A stretch of DNA of 26,038 bases from CAZYSK01 sp964649415 (lineage in GTDB: Bacteria; Chloroflexota; Anaerolineae; B4-G1). Shown in pieces: positions 1-7,617 of the stretch. The stretch is from the NCBI GenBank assembly GCA_964649415.1, contig CAZYSK010000081.1, positions 1 through 26,038 on the forward strand. The letters are read 5' to 3'. Under the pieces are notes generated by a model. It was not told where the DNA came from, made no database searches, and saw only the letters and a program-made list of their open reading frames with translations. Each line of letters begins with the position of its first letter. Position 1 is the first letter of the stretch. Position numbers and translations under genes: made by a program.

Positions 1-10
1 TTGGGGAGGC
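1..10. repeat. Terminal direct repeat, left copy (TTGGGGAGGC)
   Basis: Identical to the last ten bases of the window (26029-26038). Chance identity of two given decamers is about one in a million, so it most likely reflects a circular overlap or an att core duplicated by integration. Confidence 0.7.
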
Positions 11-1492
11 CACATCCGAATTTGGGACCGCCGAGGCCTGCAACACCGAGTAAATCGGTGAGCTTACGGTGGTTCCAAATTCTTCTTTCCCCCAAGTCAG
101 ACCATTTGGGAAGAACGCCCCTTGGAACCGCTGCTTGTTCTCCAGGGAAGCCTCCTGCCACACGTGTGGAGCACGGACCATGAGATGCTGGGCAAAGTCC
201 AGGAGAGCCTCAACGTCGAGGTCCAGGTGTTGAGCTTGGGCGATCTCTGACTGAGCCTCCATGAGGGCTTTGATGATCTTGTCCCGCTCCTGGGTGTATG
301 TGTCTTGGTCGATAGCCTCCCGGTAGATGAAAGCGTCGTCGAGTTTCTCCTTCTTCTGCCTTAGTTTCTCAACGTCCCCCGCAAGTACGTCCATCCTCCG
401 AGTCCTGTCCTTGCTTGCCTGCTGCCAAACGTCCAGCGCAACGCGGCGAAACAGCTTCAGGTATTCGAGCTTCGGGCAGAGACTCTCCAGGAGTTCCACG
501 AACTTCCGCTCCAGTACCTCCTTCCTTACTCTTGGTTTGACCCCGCATTTCTTTCCGTAGCAGTGATAGTAGCCATACGCGGCGTTCCTGCCCTTCGACC
601 AGGACCCCGTCATGGGCTTCTCACAGGCGGCACACTCAACGAATTGCCTGAGTGGGAAGTCAGGATGATTCCTGAGATACGGCTGCACCGTCGGCTTCCT
701 CCCGCTCCGGACCGCCTGGCCGCGTTCGAACAGATTCCGAGATATTAGCGGTTCGAAAGCCCCGAGAACGGGTTCTCCCCAACCTCGCACCTGCATAAGT
801 CCCATGTACATGGGATTGCGGAGCATCCTGTTGAAGGTCTGCGGCGTAACACGTGTGCCCCTGGCGGTCCGGAGGCCCTTGCGGTTGGCCTTCCTCAGGA
901 CTTGAGCCTTGGTGTAGACACCCGTGGCGTATGCTTCGAATGCCGCCCTCACGAGGGGTCCGTGCTTCGGGTCAGGAACGATGTTGGGTTTGCCACGGCC
1001 GTCGAGGCCGCGCCTGTAACCGGTAGGTGGCGCAAATTGCCAGCGGCCGTCCTGGAAGGCGGAAATCATCCCCTGCCTCGTTCTCTGGCTCCGGATGTCG
1101 TTGTCGAACTGAGCGGTTCCAGCGAGGATTGTCTCAATGAGCCTGCCAACCGGGTCGTCCTTGAGTGGTTCTGTGGCGGACCTGAGCGTGACGCCATGTT
1201 CGAAGAGCTGAGCACGCAGGTTGAAGTGGTCGCTCGTCTCGCGGGCAAAGCGGTCCAGCTTCCAGACGACAATGCGATCGACCTTCCCTCTGTGTTTCTT
1301 GCAGTAATCCAGCATTCGTTGAAGCTGCGGTCTCCTGGCTGTCTTTGCCGAGGCTCCTTCCTCGCGGAAAACCCTCGCCACTCCCAGCCCGTTCCGCTGA
1401 CAATACTCCCGGCAGGCCTTCTCCTGGTTCGCTAGGCTGTAGTTCTCCACCTGTTCGGCGGTACTCACTCTGCAGTAGATAACTGCTTTCAT
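1..1492 (-). CDS. Large serine recombinase (site-specific integrase), cut by the window's left edge
   Basis: Serine recombinase expected to integrate and excise the element by double-strand cleavage through a 5'-phosphoserine link. The 497 codons visible read MKAVIYCRVSTAEQ at the start, giving catalytic Ser10 with Arg8. VWKLDRFAR at 76-84 supplies the conserved Asp and Arg residues of the resolvase domain. A recombinase domain follows (about 150-265, APPTGYRRG near 154-161), then a zinc ribbon with C287, C290, C311 and C316, then a charged coiled-coil stretch around 365-425, as in large serine integrases. No stop codon is met before position 1, so the C-terminus is missing in the linear window; joined to the right end it would close at 25901. 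The ATG lies 1 base after the stop of the upstream 128-aa gene (TGAcATG), with a GGGGAGGG ribosome site inside that gene, so the two are probably co-translated. Family assignment is secure; the true C-terminus is inferred. Confidence 0.95.
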   Translation of the reverse strand, partial: MKAVIYCRVSTAEQVENYSLANQEKACREYCQRNGLGVARVFREEGASAKTARRPQLQRMLDYCKKHRGKVDRIVVWKLDRFARETSDHFNLRAQLFEHGVTLRSATEPLKDDPVGRLIETILAGTAQFDNDIRSQRTRQGMISAFQDGRWQFAPPTGYRRGLDGRGKPNIVPDPKHGPLVRAAFEAYATGVYTKAQVLRKANRKGLRTARGTRVTPQTFNRMLRNPMYMGLMQVRGWGEPVLGAFEPLISRNLFERGQAVRSGRKPTVQPYLRNHPDFPLRQFVECAACEKPMTGSWSKGRNAAYGYYHCYGKKCGVKPRVRKEVLERKFVELLESLCPKLEYLKLFRRVALDVWQQASKDRTRRMDVLAGDVEKLRQKKEKLDDAFIYREAIDQDTYTQERDKIIKALMEAQSEIAQAQHLDLDVEALLDFAQHLMVRAPHVWQEASLENKQRFQGAFFPNGLTWGKEEFGTTVSSPIYSVLQASAVPNSDVASP

Positions 1493-1493
1493 G

Positions 1494-1880
1494 TCAGCCC
1501 TCCCCGCCCGTCTCAGTGCGCTGCTGGAGCCGCCCGAGACCCTGTCGCCACAGGTCCTGAAGGGCATGCTTCTCGGCTTCACTGCGCGGCATCGCGCCGT
1601 CGTACTCCCGCATTCCAGCACGTTCGATCAGATGATCCCGCTCGTCGGGGGGCAATACCGCCAGAAGGCGATTGACGCTGCTGAAGGGATCGGGTGCGTC
1701 ATCTGATTCAAAAGGAGCTTCCTGGTCCTCGCTGCGCTCCTGTGCCGCTCCCAGCTTCTCCCGGATGAAGTCGATGAGAGGTTCTACAACCGCATACATC
1801 GCATCCCGGATCTGTTCAATCTCCTTGTCGCTGAGTGACTTGTCATCTATCAGCTTGCGGCAGTCTCGAATACTGAGCAT
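1494..1880 (-). CDS. Hypothetical 128-aa acidic protein co-transcribed with the integrase
   Basis: I do not recognise a family. The protein starts MLSIRDCRKL and is acidic and helical, with a predicted helix around 19-45 (IEQIRDAMYAVVEPLIDFIREK). An acidic linker follows, then a second helical part with VLPPDERDHLIERAG and EAEKHALQDLWRQGL. No membrane segment or metal motif is visible. I chose the ATG at 1880, preceded by GGTGGA, over an in-frame TTG 24 bases further upstream, because that TTG lies inside a hairpin. It sits immediately upstream of the serine recombinase with a 1-base gap, and downstream of the MerR-like regulator. It may be an accessory or directionality factor of the integrase, or simply a small element-borne protein; this is inference from position only. 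Confidence 0.7.
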   Translation of the reverse strand: MLSIRDCRKLIDDKSLSDKEIEQIRDAMYAVVEPLIDFIREKLGAAQERSEDQEAPFESDDAPDPFSSVNRLLAVLPPDERDHLIERAGMREYDGAMPRSEAEKHALQDLWRQGLGRLQQRTETGGEG

Positions 1881-1893
1881 GGGTCCACCATGT

Positions 1894-1917
1894 CCACACG
1901 ACAATCTGTCGTTGTGG
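1894..1917. promoter_or_regulatory. Hairpin just upstream of the 128-aa gene
   Basis: CCACACGACA and TGTCGTTGTGG form a 10-bp stem with one bulged T around a 3-base loop (ATC). It lies 14 bases upstream of the ATG at 1880 on the minus strand, so it would be in the 5' leader of the 128-aa/integrase mRNA or be a protein-binding site. No T-run follows on either strand, which argues against an intrinsic terminator. Confidence 0.5.
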
Positions 1918-1945
1918 CCGGTAACCTCAGCTCAGTTCCGCCCCC

Positions 1946-1957
1946 GCGCACGTGCGC
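1946..1957. promoter_or_regulatory. Perfect 12-bp palindrome (candidate operator)
   Basis: GCGCACGTGCGC is a perfect 12-bp palindrome in the 152-bp gap between the regulator stop and the 128-aa start. Its position upstream of the integrase operon suggests an operator. No clear -35/-10 pair is visible around it, so its role is unproven. Confidence 0.4.
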
Positions 1958-2032
1958 TAGGCCCTACTGCCGCTTTGGTCGTTGTTAGTTCATCCCATCA
2001 GGGACAGAGCCTGCCGTCACCTTGTGGCTCGG

Positions 2033-3085
2033 CTACCTCTTGACCCTTCGGGAACGCTTCTTGGGCTTGTCTGTTCGTTCGCGTGTCTCCTCAACACGCA
2101 TGATCTTGCCGTGGTCTGTCTTCAGGGTGTATGTACCTGGTGGACCCCCAAGCAGTTCCGCCATAATGCCCTGTGGGTCCCTCTTGCTCGTGTCCACGGA
2201 TTTCCGCTGCTTCACTCCGACGATCCGCGCCCCCTTGCGTCTGACCGTCACAGATTTCACTGCCTCCTCACGCAACGCCGAAATGACCTGCCATTCCTCA
2301 ATCGTCAAGTCCTGCGTCAGCTGATCCGCAGACATATGCTGATCGGGTTCGAGGGGCAAGGACCGCCTCCCCAGTGCCTCAAGAGCAATGTTCAAATAGG
2401 GATTCGCGGGATAAACGATCAAAGGAGCGAGGTCCGCAACGGCATTTCCCAAGTACGGTTCTTCGAGGAACCAGAAGGTCGAGTACAAGTCAGTGCAAAG
2501 GTACATCATCCTTCCCGCTGCCATTACGAGGAGACAATGCCAGATGGGGAAGCAAGTTCTCACAATCCTCCAGACGGCCTCTCGGACCTGCTCACTCTCA
2601 CCGGGGACGGTTCCTTCTGTGATAAATGCCGAGAGCTGCATTACTGTCGTGAGATCTAGGGACGAAGGTCGCGCGGAGGCCACATCAAGGAAGAACCGCC
2701 GCGCTCCGGCAGGCCAGTGCTCGGTGTTGATTTCACGCATTTGTTCTTGCGAGCGCAGGATCTGTGGGGTCCGGAACGACTCGTCGTATTCTTCGTAGGT
2801 TGTGTCATCCCAGGGCTTCCCAAGTAACCAGCCCAGTAGCGACTCCAGCCGCCATAAGGGGGTGCTGTAGATGAGGCGTACATCGCTGAGGATTCTCACC
2901 GCCAACACCTGGTGAAGCGTGAACTCCCGCCATCCTCTCTTGGATGCTCGTGTGTGCGGGAGCATTCCGCGGCGATCCCAGTCCGAGATCATACGATAGG
3001 ACAGCCCGGTAGCTTGACTGAGCACCTTGGCAGTGATTCGTTCGGTAGGTAGCTCCGTTGAATCCGAATGTCGGTCATCCTTCAT
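2033..3085 (-). CDS. MerR-type helix-turn-helix regulator, 350 aa
   Basis: Probable transcription regulator. The N-terminus (about 17-66: ITAKVLSQATGLSYRMISDW, then DRRGMLPHTR, then GWREFTLHQVLAVRIL) matches a MerR-type winged HTH in which the recognition helix is followed by a '(D/E)xxGxLxP' turn and an 'F/YxxxxVxxIxxI' helix. The remaining ~280 residues are far longer than a usual MerR effector domain and I do not recognise them; the C-terminus is basic (KPKKRSRRVKR). The start is the ATG at 3085. An in-frame TTG at 3130 would lie upstream of the -35 box described separately, so it is rejected. The gene is divergent from hsdR across a 405-bp gap and upstream of the integrase pair, so it may control either. 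HTH assignment is confident; function of the long C-terminal part is unknown. Confidence 0.75.
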   Translation of the reverse strand: MKDDRHSDSTELPTERITAKVLSQATGLSYRMISDWDRRGMLPHTRASKRGWREFTLHQVLAVRILSDVRLIYSTPLWRLESLLGWLLGKPWDDTTYEEYDESFRTPQILRSQEQMREINTEHWPAGARRFFLDVASARPSSLDLTTVMQLSAFITEGTVPGESEQVREAVWRIVRTCFPIWHCLLVMAAGRMMYLCTDLYSTFWFLEEPYLGNAVADLAPLIVYPANPYLNIALEALGRRSLPLEPDQHMSADQLTQDLTIEEWQVISALREEAVKSVTVRRKGARIVGVKQRKSVDTSKRDPQGIMAELLGGPPGTYTLKTDHGKIMRVEETRERTDKPKKRSRRVKR

Positions 3086-3095
3086 GGCAAGGACT

Positions 3096-3124
3096 ATTTT
3101 AGACCGTACGGTGAAATCTGTCAA
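3096..3124 (-). promoter_or_regulatory. Sigma70-type promoter of the MerR-like regulator with a palindrome in its spacer
   Basis: On the minus strand, a -35 TTGACA (3124-3119) and a -10 TAAAAT (3101-3096) are separated by exactly 17 bp. The predicted transcription start is near 3089, only about 4 bases before the ATG, so the mRNA would be essentially leaderless. The spacer holds a perfect palindrome ACCGTACGGT (3103-3112), well placed for an autoregulatory repressor or for MerR-type activation by DNA distortion, although MerR spacers are usually 19-20 bp. Confidence 0.75.
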
Positions 3125-3130
3125 GCCCAA

Positions 3131-3490
3131 AGAAGCCTCTTGGTTTCGGCATCTTGGCGAACTACCACACCGAGAAGTACCTCCCTACTCTCTTCTCCGA
3201 TTCAGGAGCGAAAGGACCACAGCATCTCATCCTGCAACCGCACACTCCGTGCGCCTCTCTGGGGGTTGGCTGGCACCTATCGGCTGTTGTTGACCTCCAA
3301 GTCTTCTACCATTTCGATTCCAGCCGTTGCAGCGGCACTGTCCCGTCTCCGAGGGTAGTCAGAACCGTGACCGGTGTCCGCAAGACAACTGGCTGGTGAA
3401 GTTGTGCTTGTCTCCCCCCGCCCGTTCCACTAGAATAAGGTGTTTTTCTGGAGATGCGATCCTAGAATGCTCAGGGGGCATGGCGACCAG
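3131..3490. other. 360-bp intergenic region between divergent regulator and hsdR
   Basis: No open frame here looks coding. The right part carries the hsdR promoter (3408-3436) and, 33 bp upstream of it, an imperfect palindrome ACCGTGACCGGT (3364-3375) that resembles the ACCGTACGGT in the regulator promoter. Nothing else recognisable was seen between about 3135 and 3360. Confidence 0.5.
3408..3436 (+). promoter_or_regulatory. Probable sigma70-type promoter of the hsd operon
   Basis: A -35 TTGTCT (3408-3413) and a -10 TAGAAT (3431-3436) are separated by 17 bp. The expected start near 3443 leaves a leader of about 48 nt to the hsdR ATG at 3491. Confidence 0.6.
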
Positions 3491-5866
3491 ATGAGTACAG
3501 AAGCCGACACCTGCCGCAAGTATATCCTTCCCAGGTTGCTAGAGGCTGGCTGGGACAACGAGCCTCATTCAATAGCCGAGCAGCGGACTTTCACCGACGG
3601 CAAGATCACGGTGGCGGGTGACAAGATCCGCCGAGGGCGGCAGAAGCGGGCTGACTACATACTCCGATACACGCTTGACTTCCCGATTGCAGTCATCGAG
3701 GCCAAGGCGGAAGGCAAGCCGGCCGGGGCCGGGATGCAGCAAGCCAGGGAATATGCCGAGATCCTGGACCTCAGGTTTGCGTACTCAACCAACGGCCGCG
3801 AGATTCTCGAGTACGACTCCCTCACCGGCAAGGAGATGCCGGTCGACGGCTACCCCACGCCTGAAGAGCTATGGCGAAGACTTCGGGAGGAAAGAGGCCT
3901 TGCTGATGACATGGCGGAGTGTGTCCTGGCTCCCTCATACACACTGGCCGGCAAGACCCCACGGTACTACCAGGAGATCGCCATCAACCGCGCCTTGCAG
4001 GCGGTCGTGAAGGGTCAGAAACGCGTGCTCTTGACCATGGCCACGGGCACGGGGAAGACTCTCGTGGCGTTTCAGATCTGCTGGAAGCTCTGGTCTTCAC
4101 GCTGGAACCGCACAGGGGAATATCGGCATCCGAAGATCCTGTACTTGGCTGACCGGAACGTGCTCATAGACGACCCCAAGGACAAGATGTTCGTTCCCTT
4201 TGGCGATGCAAGGCACAAGATCGAACACGGCGAAGTGATCAAGAGCCGAGAGATGTACTTCGCCATCTACCAAGCAATCGCACAGGATGAACGCCGCCCC
4301 GGACTGTTCCGCGAGTATTCGCCTGACTTCTTCGACCTGGTTATCGTTGACGAGTGTCATCGAGGCAGCGCCAGCGAAGATAGCAACTGGCGGGAGATCC
4401 TGGAACACTTCCAGCCCGCATTCCAAATTGGCATGACTGCGACGCCTCTCAGGCAGGAGAACCGCGACACATACAAGTACTTCGGGAATCCGATATACAC
4501 GTACAGTCTCCGGCAAGGCATAGACGATGGGTTTCTCGCCCCTTATCGCGTGCACCGCGTGATGACCGGGTGGGACGCAGCCGGCTGGCGACCGAGCAAG
4601 GGTGAGCTTGACCGTTACGGCCGCCAGATTCCAGACGGTGAATATCAGACCAAGGATTTCGAGTACGCCATCTCACTCCGGGCTCGAACTGAGGTGGTTG
4701 CGCGGCACTTGTCCGATTTTCTGAAGAAGGGCGATCGCTTCGCCAAGACCATCGTGTTCTGTGTGGACCAGGAACACGCTGACGACATGAGACGGGCTCT
4801 CAACAACCTCAATTCAGACCTGGTCCGCCATTACCCCGACTATGTCTGTCGTGTGACTTCTGAAGAAGGGCAGATTGGACGTGGACACCTGAGCCGCTTT
4901 CAGGAGCTCGAGACTGTTTCGCCGGTCATACTGACGACCTCGAAGCTGCTGACTACCGGGATCGACATGCCGACCTGCAAGAACGTGGTCATTTTCCGTG
5001 TCGTTGGAGCGATGACCGAATTCAAGCAGATCATCGGGCGAGGCAGCCGGGTCCGGGACGATTACGGAAAGTACTTCTTCAACATCCTGGACTACACAGG
5101 ATCGGCCACAAGACACTTCGCAGATCCCGAGTTCGATGGCGAACCGGAATCGATCACCGATGAGGAAGTCGATGAGCAAGGCAAAGTCAAGAAGAGGAAG
5201 ACAGAAGAACGCGAGCAGGATATCGATGACAATGGTGGCGAAGGGGAGATTGGAAAGGGCATCCTTGCGGGTGGTGAAGGGACCGAGCGTGGCCGACGGA
5301 AGTACTACGTCGATGGTGGGCAGGTAGAGATCGTCCTTGACGTTGTCTACGAGCTAGACTCCGAGGGCAATCAGCTCAGGGTGGTGAGGTACACAGAATA
5401 TACGGCGGAGAAGGTCCGGACCCTCTACCCTACTGCCATGGAGCTCCACAAGCTCTGGGTCAATCCTGACGATCGCTCTGAGATCATCGAAGCCCTCTCA
5501 GATCGTGGCATTGACTTCCAGGAGCTGGCCGTTATCACCGGTCAGCCTGACGCGGATCCATTCGACCTGCTTTGCCATGTCGCCTACAACGCGCCTCTCC
5601 GTACACGACGCGAGCGAGCCCAACGTATGAGAATCGAGCAGAAAGACTTCTTTGCTCGGTACGGCCCGGAGGCAAGAGAGATTCTTGGCGAGCTCCTCGA
5701 GAAGTATGCCGAACACGGCGTTGCTCAGTTCGTGATCCCAGATGTTCTGAAGGTCCCCCCGATCTCAAATCATGGAAACGTTGCCGAGATCGCCAGGATC
5801 TTCGGCGGAGCGGATGATCTTCGCGAAGCGGTGCGGGAATTGCAGACGCTGCTCTACGCGGCTTGA
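3491..5866 (+). CDS. hsdR: Type I restriction enzyme R subunit (EcoEI-like)
   Basis: Restriction subunit: ATP-driven DNA translocase and nuclease that cuts unmodified DNA in complex with HsdM and HsdS. From the ATG at 3491 (791 aa) it has an N-terminal PD-(D/E)xK nuclease site (D55, E70-A-K72 in AVIEAKAE), a Q-like PRYYQ (157-161), Walker A ATGTGKT (184-190), a DECH box (287-290), TAT motif III (316-318) and motif VI QIIGRGSR (513-520). An EcoEI-type C-terminal domain occupies roughly 640-790. All catalytic residues are present, so it should be active. The open frame extends 5' to 3440, but MSTEADTCRKYIL is the natural family start and the upstream codons overlap the predicted transcription start. 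First gene of a plus-strand hsdR-hsdM-hsdS-HD cluster, transcribed divergently from the MerR-like regulator. Confidence 0.96.
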   Translation: MSTEADTCRKYILPRLLEAGWDNEPHSIAEQRTFTDGKITVAGDKIRRGRQKRADYILRYTLDFPIAVIEAKAEGKPAGAGMQQAREYAEILDLRFAYSTNGREILEYDSLTGKEMPVDGYPTPEELWRRLREERGLADDMAECVLAPSYTLAGKTPRYYQEIAINRALQAVVKGQKRVLLTMATGTGKTLVAFQICWKLWSSRWNRTGEYRHPKILYLADRNVLIDDPKDKMFVPFGDARHKIEHGEVIKSREMYFAIYQAIAQDERRPGLFREYSPDFFDLVIVDECHRGSASEDSNWREILEHFQPAFQIGMTATPLRQENRDTYKYFGNPIYTYSLRQGIDDGFLAPYRVHRVMTGWDAAGWRPSKGELDRYGRQIPDGEYQTKDFEYAISLRARTEVVARHLSDFLKKGDRFAKTIVFCVDQEHADDMRRALNNLNSDLVRHYPDYVCRVTSEEGQIGRGHLSRFQELETVSPVILTTSKLLTTGIDMPTCKNVVIFRVVGAMTEFKQIIGRGSRVRDDYGKYFFNILDYTGSATRHFADPEFDGEPESITDEEVDEQGKVKKRKTEEREQDIDDNGGEGEIGKGILAGGEGTERGRRKYYVDGGQVEIVLDVVYELDSEGNQLRVVRYTEYTAEKVRTLYPTAMELHKLWVNPDDRSEIIEALSDRGIDFQELAVITGQPDADPFDLLCHVAYNAPLRTRRERAQRMRIEQKDFFARYGPEAREILGELLEKYAEHGVAQFVIPDVLKVPPISNHGNVAEIARIFGGADDLREAVRELQTLLYAA

Positions 5867-5888
5867 GATCTGCAACGTCCCAGGGCCA

Positions 5889-6014
5889 AATGGGCAGATT
5901 CGAACCTGTGGACCTGCGAGTCTTCTGCAAGGACAAGATCCAGGATTTCACTGTGTGGCTAGCGGAGGAAGCCAACCCGCCAACGGTGTCGGAGACCCTG
6001 TGCCTTCTTGGATG
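5889..6014 (+). CDS. Possible 41-aa small ORF between hsdR and hsdM
   Basis: An ATG-started frame (MGRFEPVDLRVFCKDK...) lies 22 bp after hsdR and ends 28 bp before hsdM. Its third codon positions are mostly G or C, like the neighbouring genes, and it has a plausible helix (KIQDFTVWLAEEA). No clear ribosome site precedes it, and I recognise no family. It could be a genuine small protein of the operon, a translational bridge between hsdR and hsdM, or chance. Confidence 0.35.
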
Positions 6015-6042
6015 AGGCTGGGGAAGAGGAAGCGGAGGCCTA

Positions 6043-7617
6043 ATGGCACGTCGGAGGACAACGCAAGAGAACACGAAAACCACTGCTCAGCAGATTGGGA
6101 GCATTGTCAAGTCTGCGCGGGACATAATGCGGAAGGACAAGGGGCTCAGTGGTGATCTGGATCGGCTACCAATGCTCACCTGGATCATGTTCCTGAAGTT
6201 CCTCGACGACATGGAGCAGGTCCGGGCGGAAGAGGCGAAACTCGCTGGTAAGCGCTTCCGGCCTGCCATTGAGAGCCCCTATCGGTGGCGGGATTGGGCC
6301 GCGAAGGAAGACGGGATCACCGGCGATGAACTGATCGCATTCGTCAATCAGGATGAAGCAGTGCGACCTGATGGTGAACGCGGGCCGGGGCTGTTTGCCT
6401 ACCTCAGATCTCTCCGAAGCGCGAACGGAGCGGATCGCCGCGATGTGGTCGCCACTGTATTCCGGGGCGTCATCAATAGGATGATCAACGGCTATCTCCT
6501 ACGGGATGTGATCAACAAGGTTAGTAGTATCCACTTCGATTCCTCAGAAGAAATCCACACGTTGAGCCACCTTTACGAAACCATGCTCAAAGAGATGAGG
6601 GACGCCGCCGGAGACTCCGGGGAATTCTACACGCCACGGCCTGTTGTCCGGTTCATGGTGGAGGTAACTGATCCACGCCTTGGAGAGACTGTTCTCGATC
6701 CAGCCTGTGGAACTGGAGGATTCCTGGTCGAAACGTTCAAGCATCTCGAGAAGCAGTGCAAGACGGTCGGGCATCGGAGAACTCTACAGCAACGGTCAAT
6801 TCTTGGCGGAGAGGCCAAGCCATTGCCCTACCTTCTAGGACAAATGAACCTTCTCCTGCACGACTTGGAATATCCCCAGATAACATATGGAAACTCGCTT
6901 GCCACGAATCTCAGGGAGATTGGCGATAGGGACCGGGTCGATGTCGTCCTCACCAATCCCCCGTTTGGAGGCGAAGAGGAGCCCGGCATTCTTGGGAATT
7001 TCCCTGACGACAAGCGGACCTCTGAGACTGCGCTCCTCTTCCTCCAGCTGATCATGAGGAAGCTGAAACGGCCAGCTCGTGGATCGGAGACGGGTGGTAG
7101 AGCTGCCGTTGTGGTTCCGAACGGCACACTTTTTGGCGACGGGGTCTGCGCCCGGATCAAGGAGGAGCTGCTGAGGAACTACAACCTGCATACTATTGTA
7201 CGCTTGCCGAAAGGTGTGTTTGCACCATACACAGATATAGAGACCAACCTGCTTTTCTTCGATCGAAGCGGCTCCACGGGGACGATATGGTTCTACGAGC
7301 ACCCGCTGCCCGAGGGACGAAAGAACTACACCAAGACCAAGCCAATCCAGTACAGCGAGTTCTCCGATTGCCTGGTCTGGTGGAACAAGCGCGACGAGAA
7401 TGAGTGCGCGTGGAAGGTGCATGCTGAGGACATACTGGAGTATAACGAGGACGGGACGCTGACTTCCGTCAATCTGGACCGTAAGAACCCGAACAGCTCC
7501 GAGGCCCTGGAGCAGTTGCCGCCGAATCAGATAGCCGATGAGATCGTTGCGAAGGAGAAACTCATTCTGAAGATCATGGATGAGGTCAAACAGATTCTTG
7601 GGGGACACCGAGGTTGA
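6043..7617 (+). CDS. hsdM: Type I DNA methyltransferase M subunit
   Basis: N6-adenine methyltransferase subunit that uses SAM to protect host sites and forms the M2S core with HsdS. The 524-aa protein has an N-terminal HsdM helical domain (about 10-150, including LPMLTWIMFLKFLDD) and GEFYTPRPVVRFM ahead of the catalytic domain. SAM-binding motif I is DPACGTGGFL (219-228) and the catalytic motif IV is NPPF (305-308). Length and motif order are normal for the family. A purine-rich GAGGAAGCGGAGG precedes the ATG. The stop codon overlaps the TTG start of hsdS (TTGA), indicating translational coupling. It appears intact. Confidence 0.97.
   Translation: MARRRTTQENTKTTAQQIGSIVKSARDIMRKDKGLSGDLDRLPMLTWIMFLKFLDDMEQVRAEEAKLAGKRFRPAIESPYRWRDWAAKEDGITGDELIAFVNQDEAVRPDGERGPGLFAYLRSLRSANGADRRDVVATVFRGVINRMINGYLLRDVINKVSSIHFDSSEEIHTLSHLYETMLKEMRDAAGDSGEFYTPRPVVRFMVEVTDPRLGETVLDPACGTGGFLVETFKHLEKQCKTVGHRRTLQQRSILGGEAKPLPYLLGQMNLLLHDLEYPQITYGNSLATNLREIGDRDRVDVVLTNPPFGGEEEPGILGNFPDDKRTSETALLFLQLIMRKLKRPARGSETGGRAAVVVPNGTLFGDGVCARIKEELLRNYNLHTIVRLPKGVFAPYTDIETNLLFFDRSGSTGTIWFYEHPLPEGRKNYTKTKPIQYSEFSDCLVWWNKRDENECAWKVHAEDILEYNEDGTLTSVNLDRKNPNSSEALEQLPPNQIADEIVAKEKLILKIMDEVKQILGGHRG

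Noticed and set aside
902..1435. 177-codon plus-strand frame over the integrase
   Set aside because: It is antisense to well-conserved recombinase domains; its translation has no recognisable features.
5886..5910. T-arm-like ATTCGAACC between hsdR and hsdM
   Set aside because: On neither strand do the flanks pair into a five-base stem; no tRNA structure fits.
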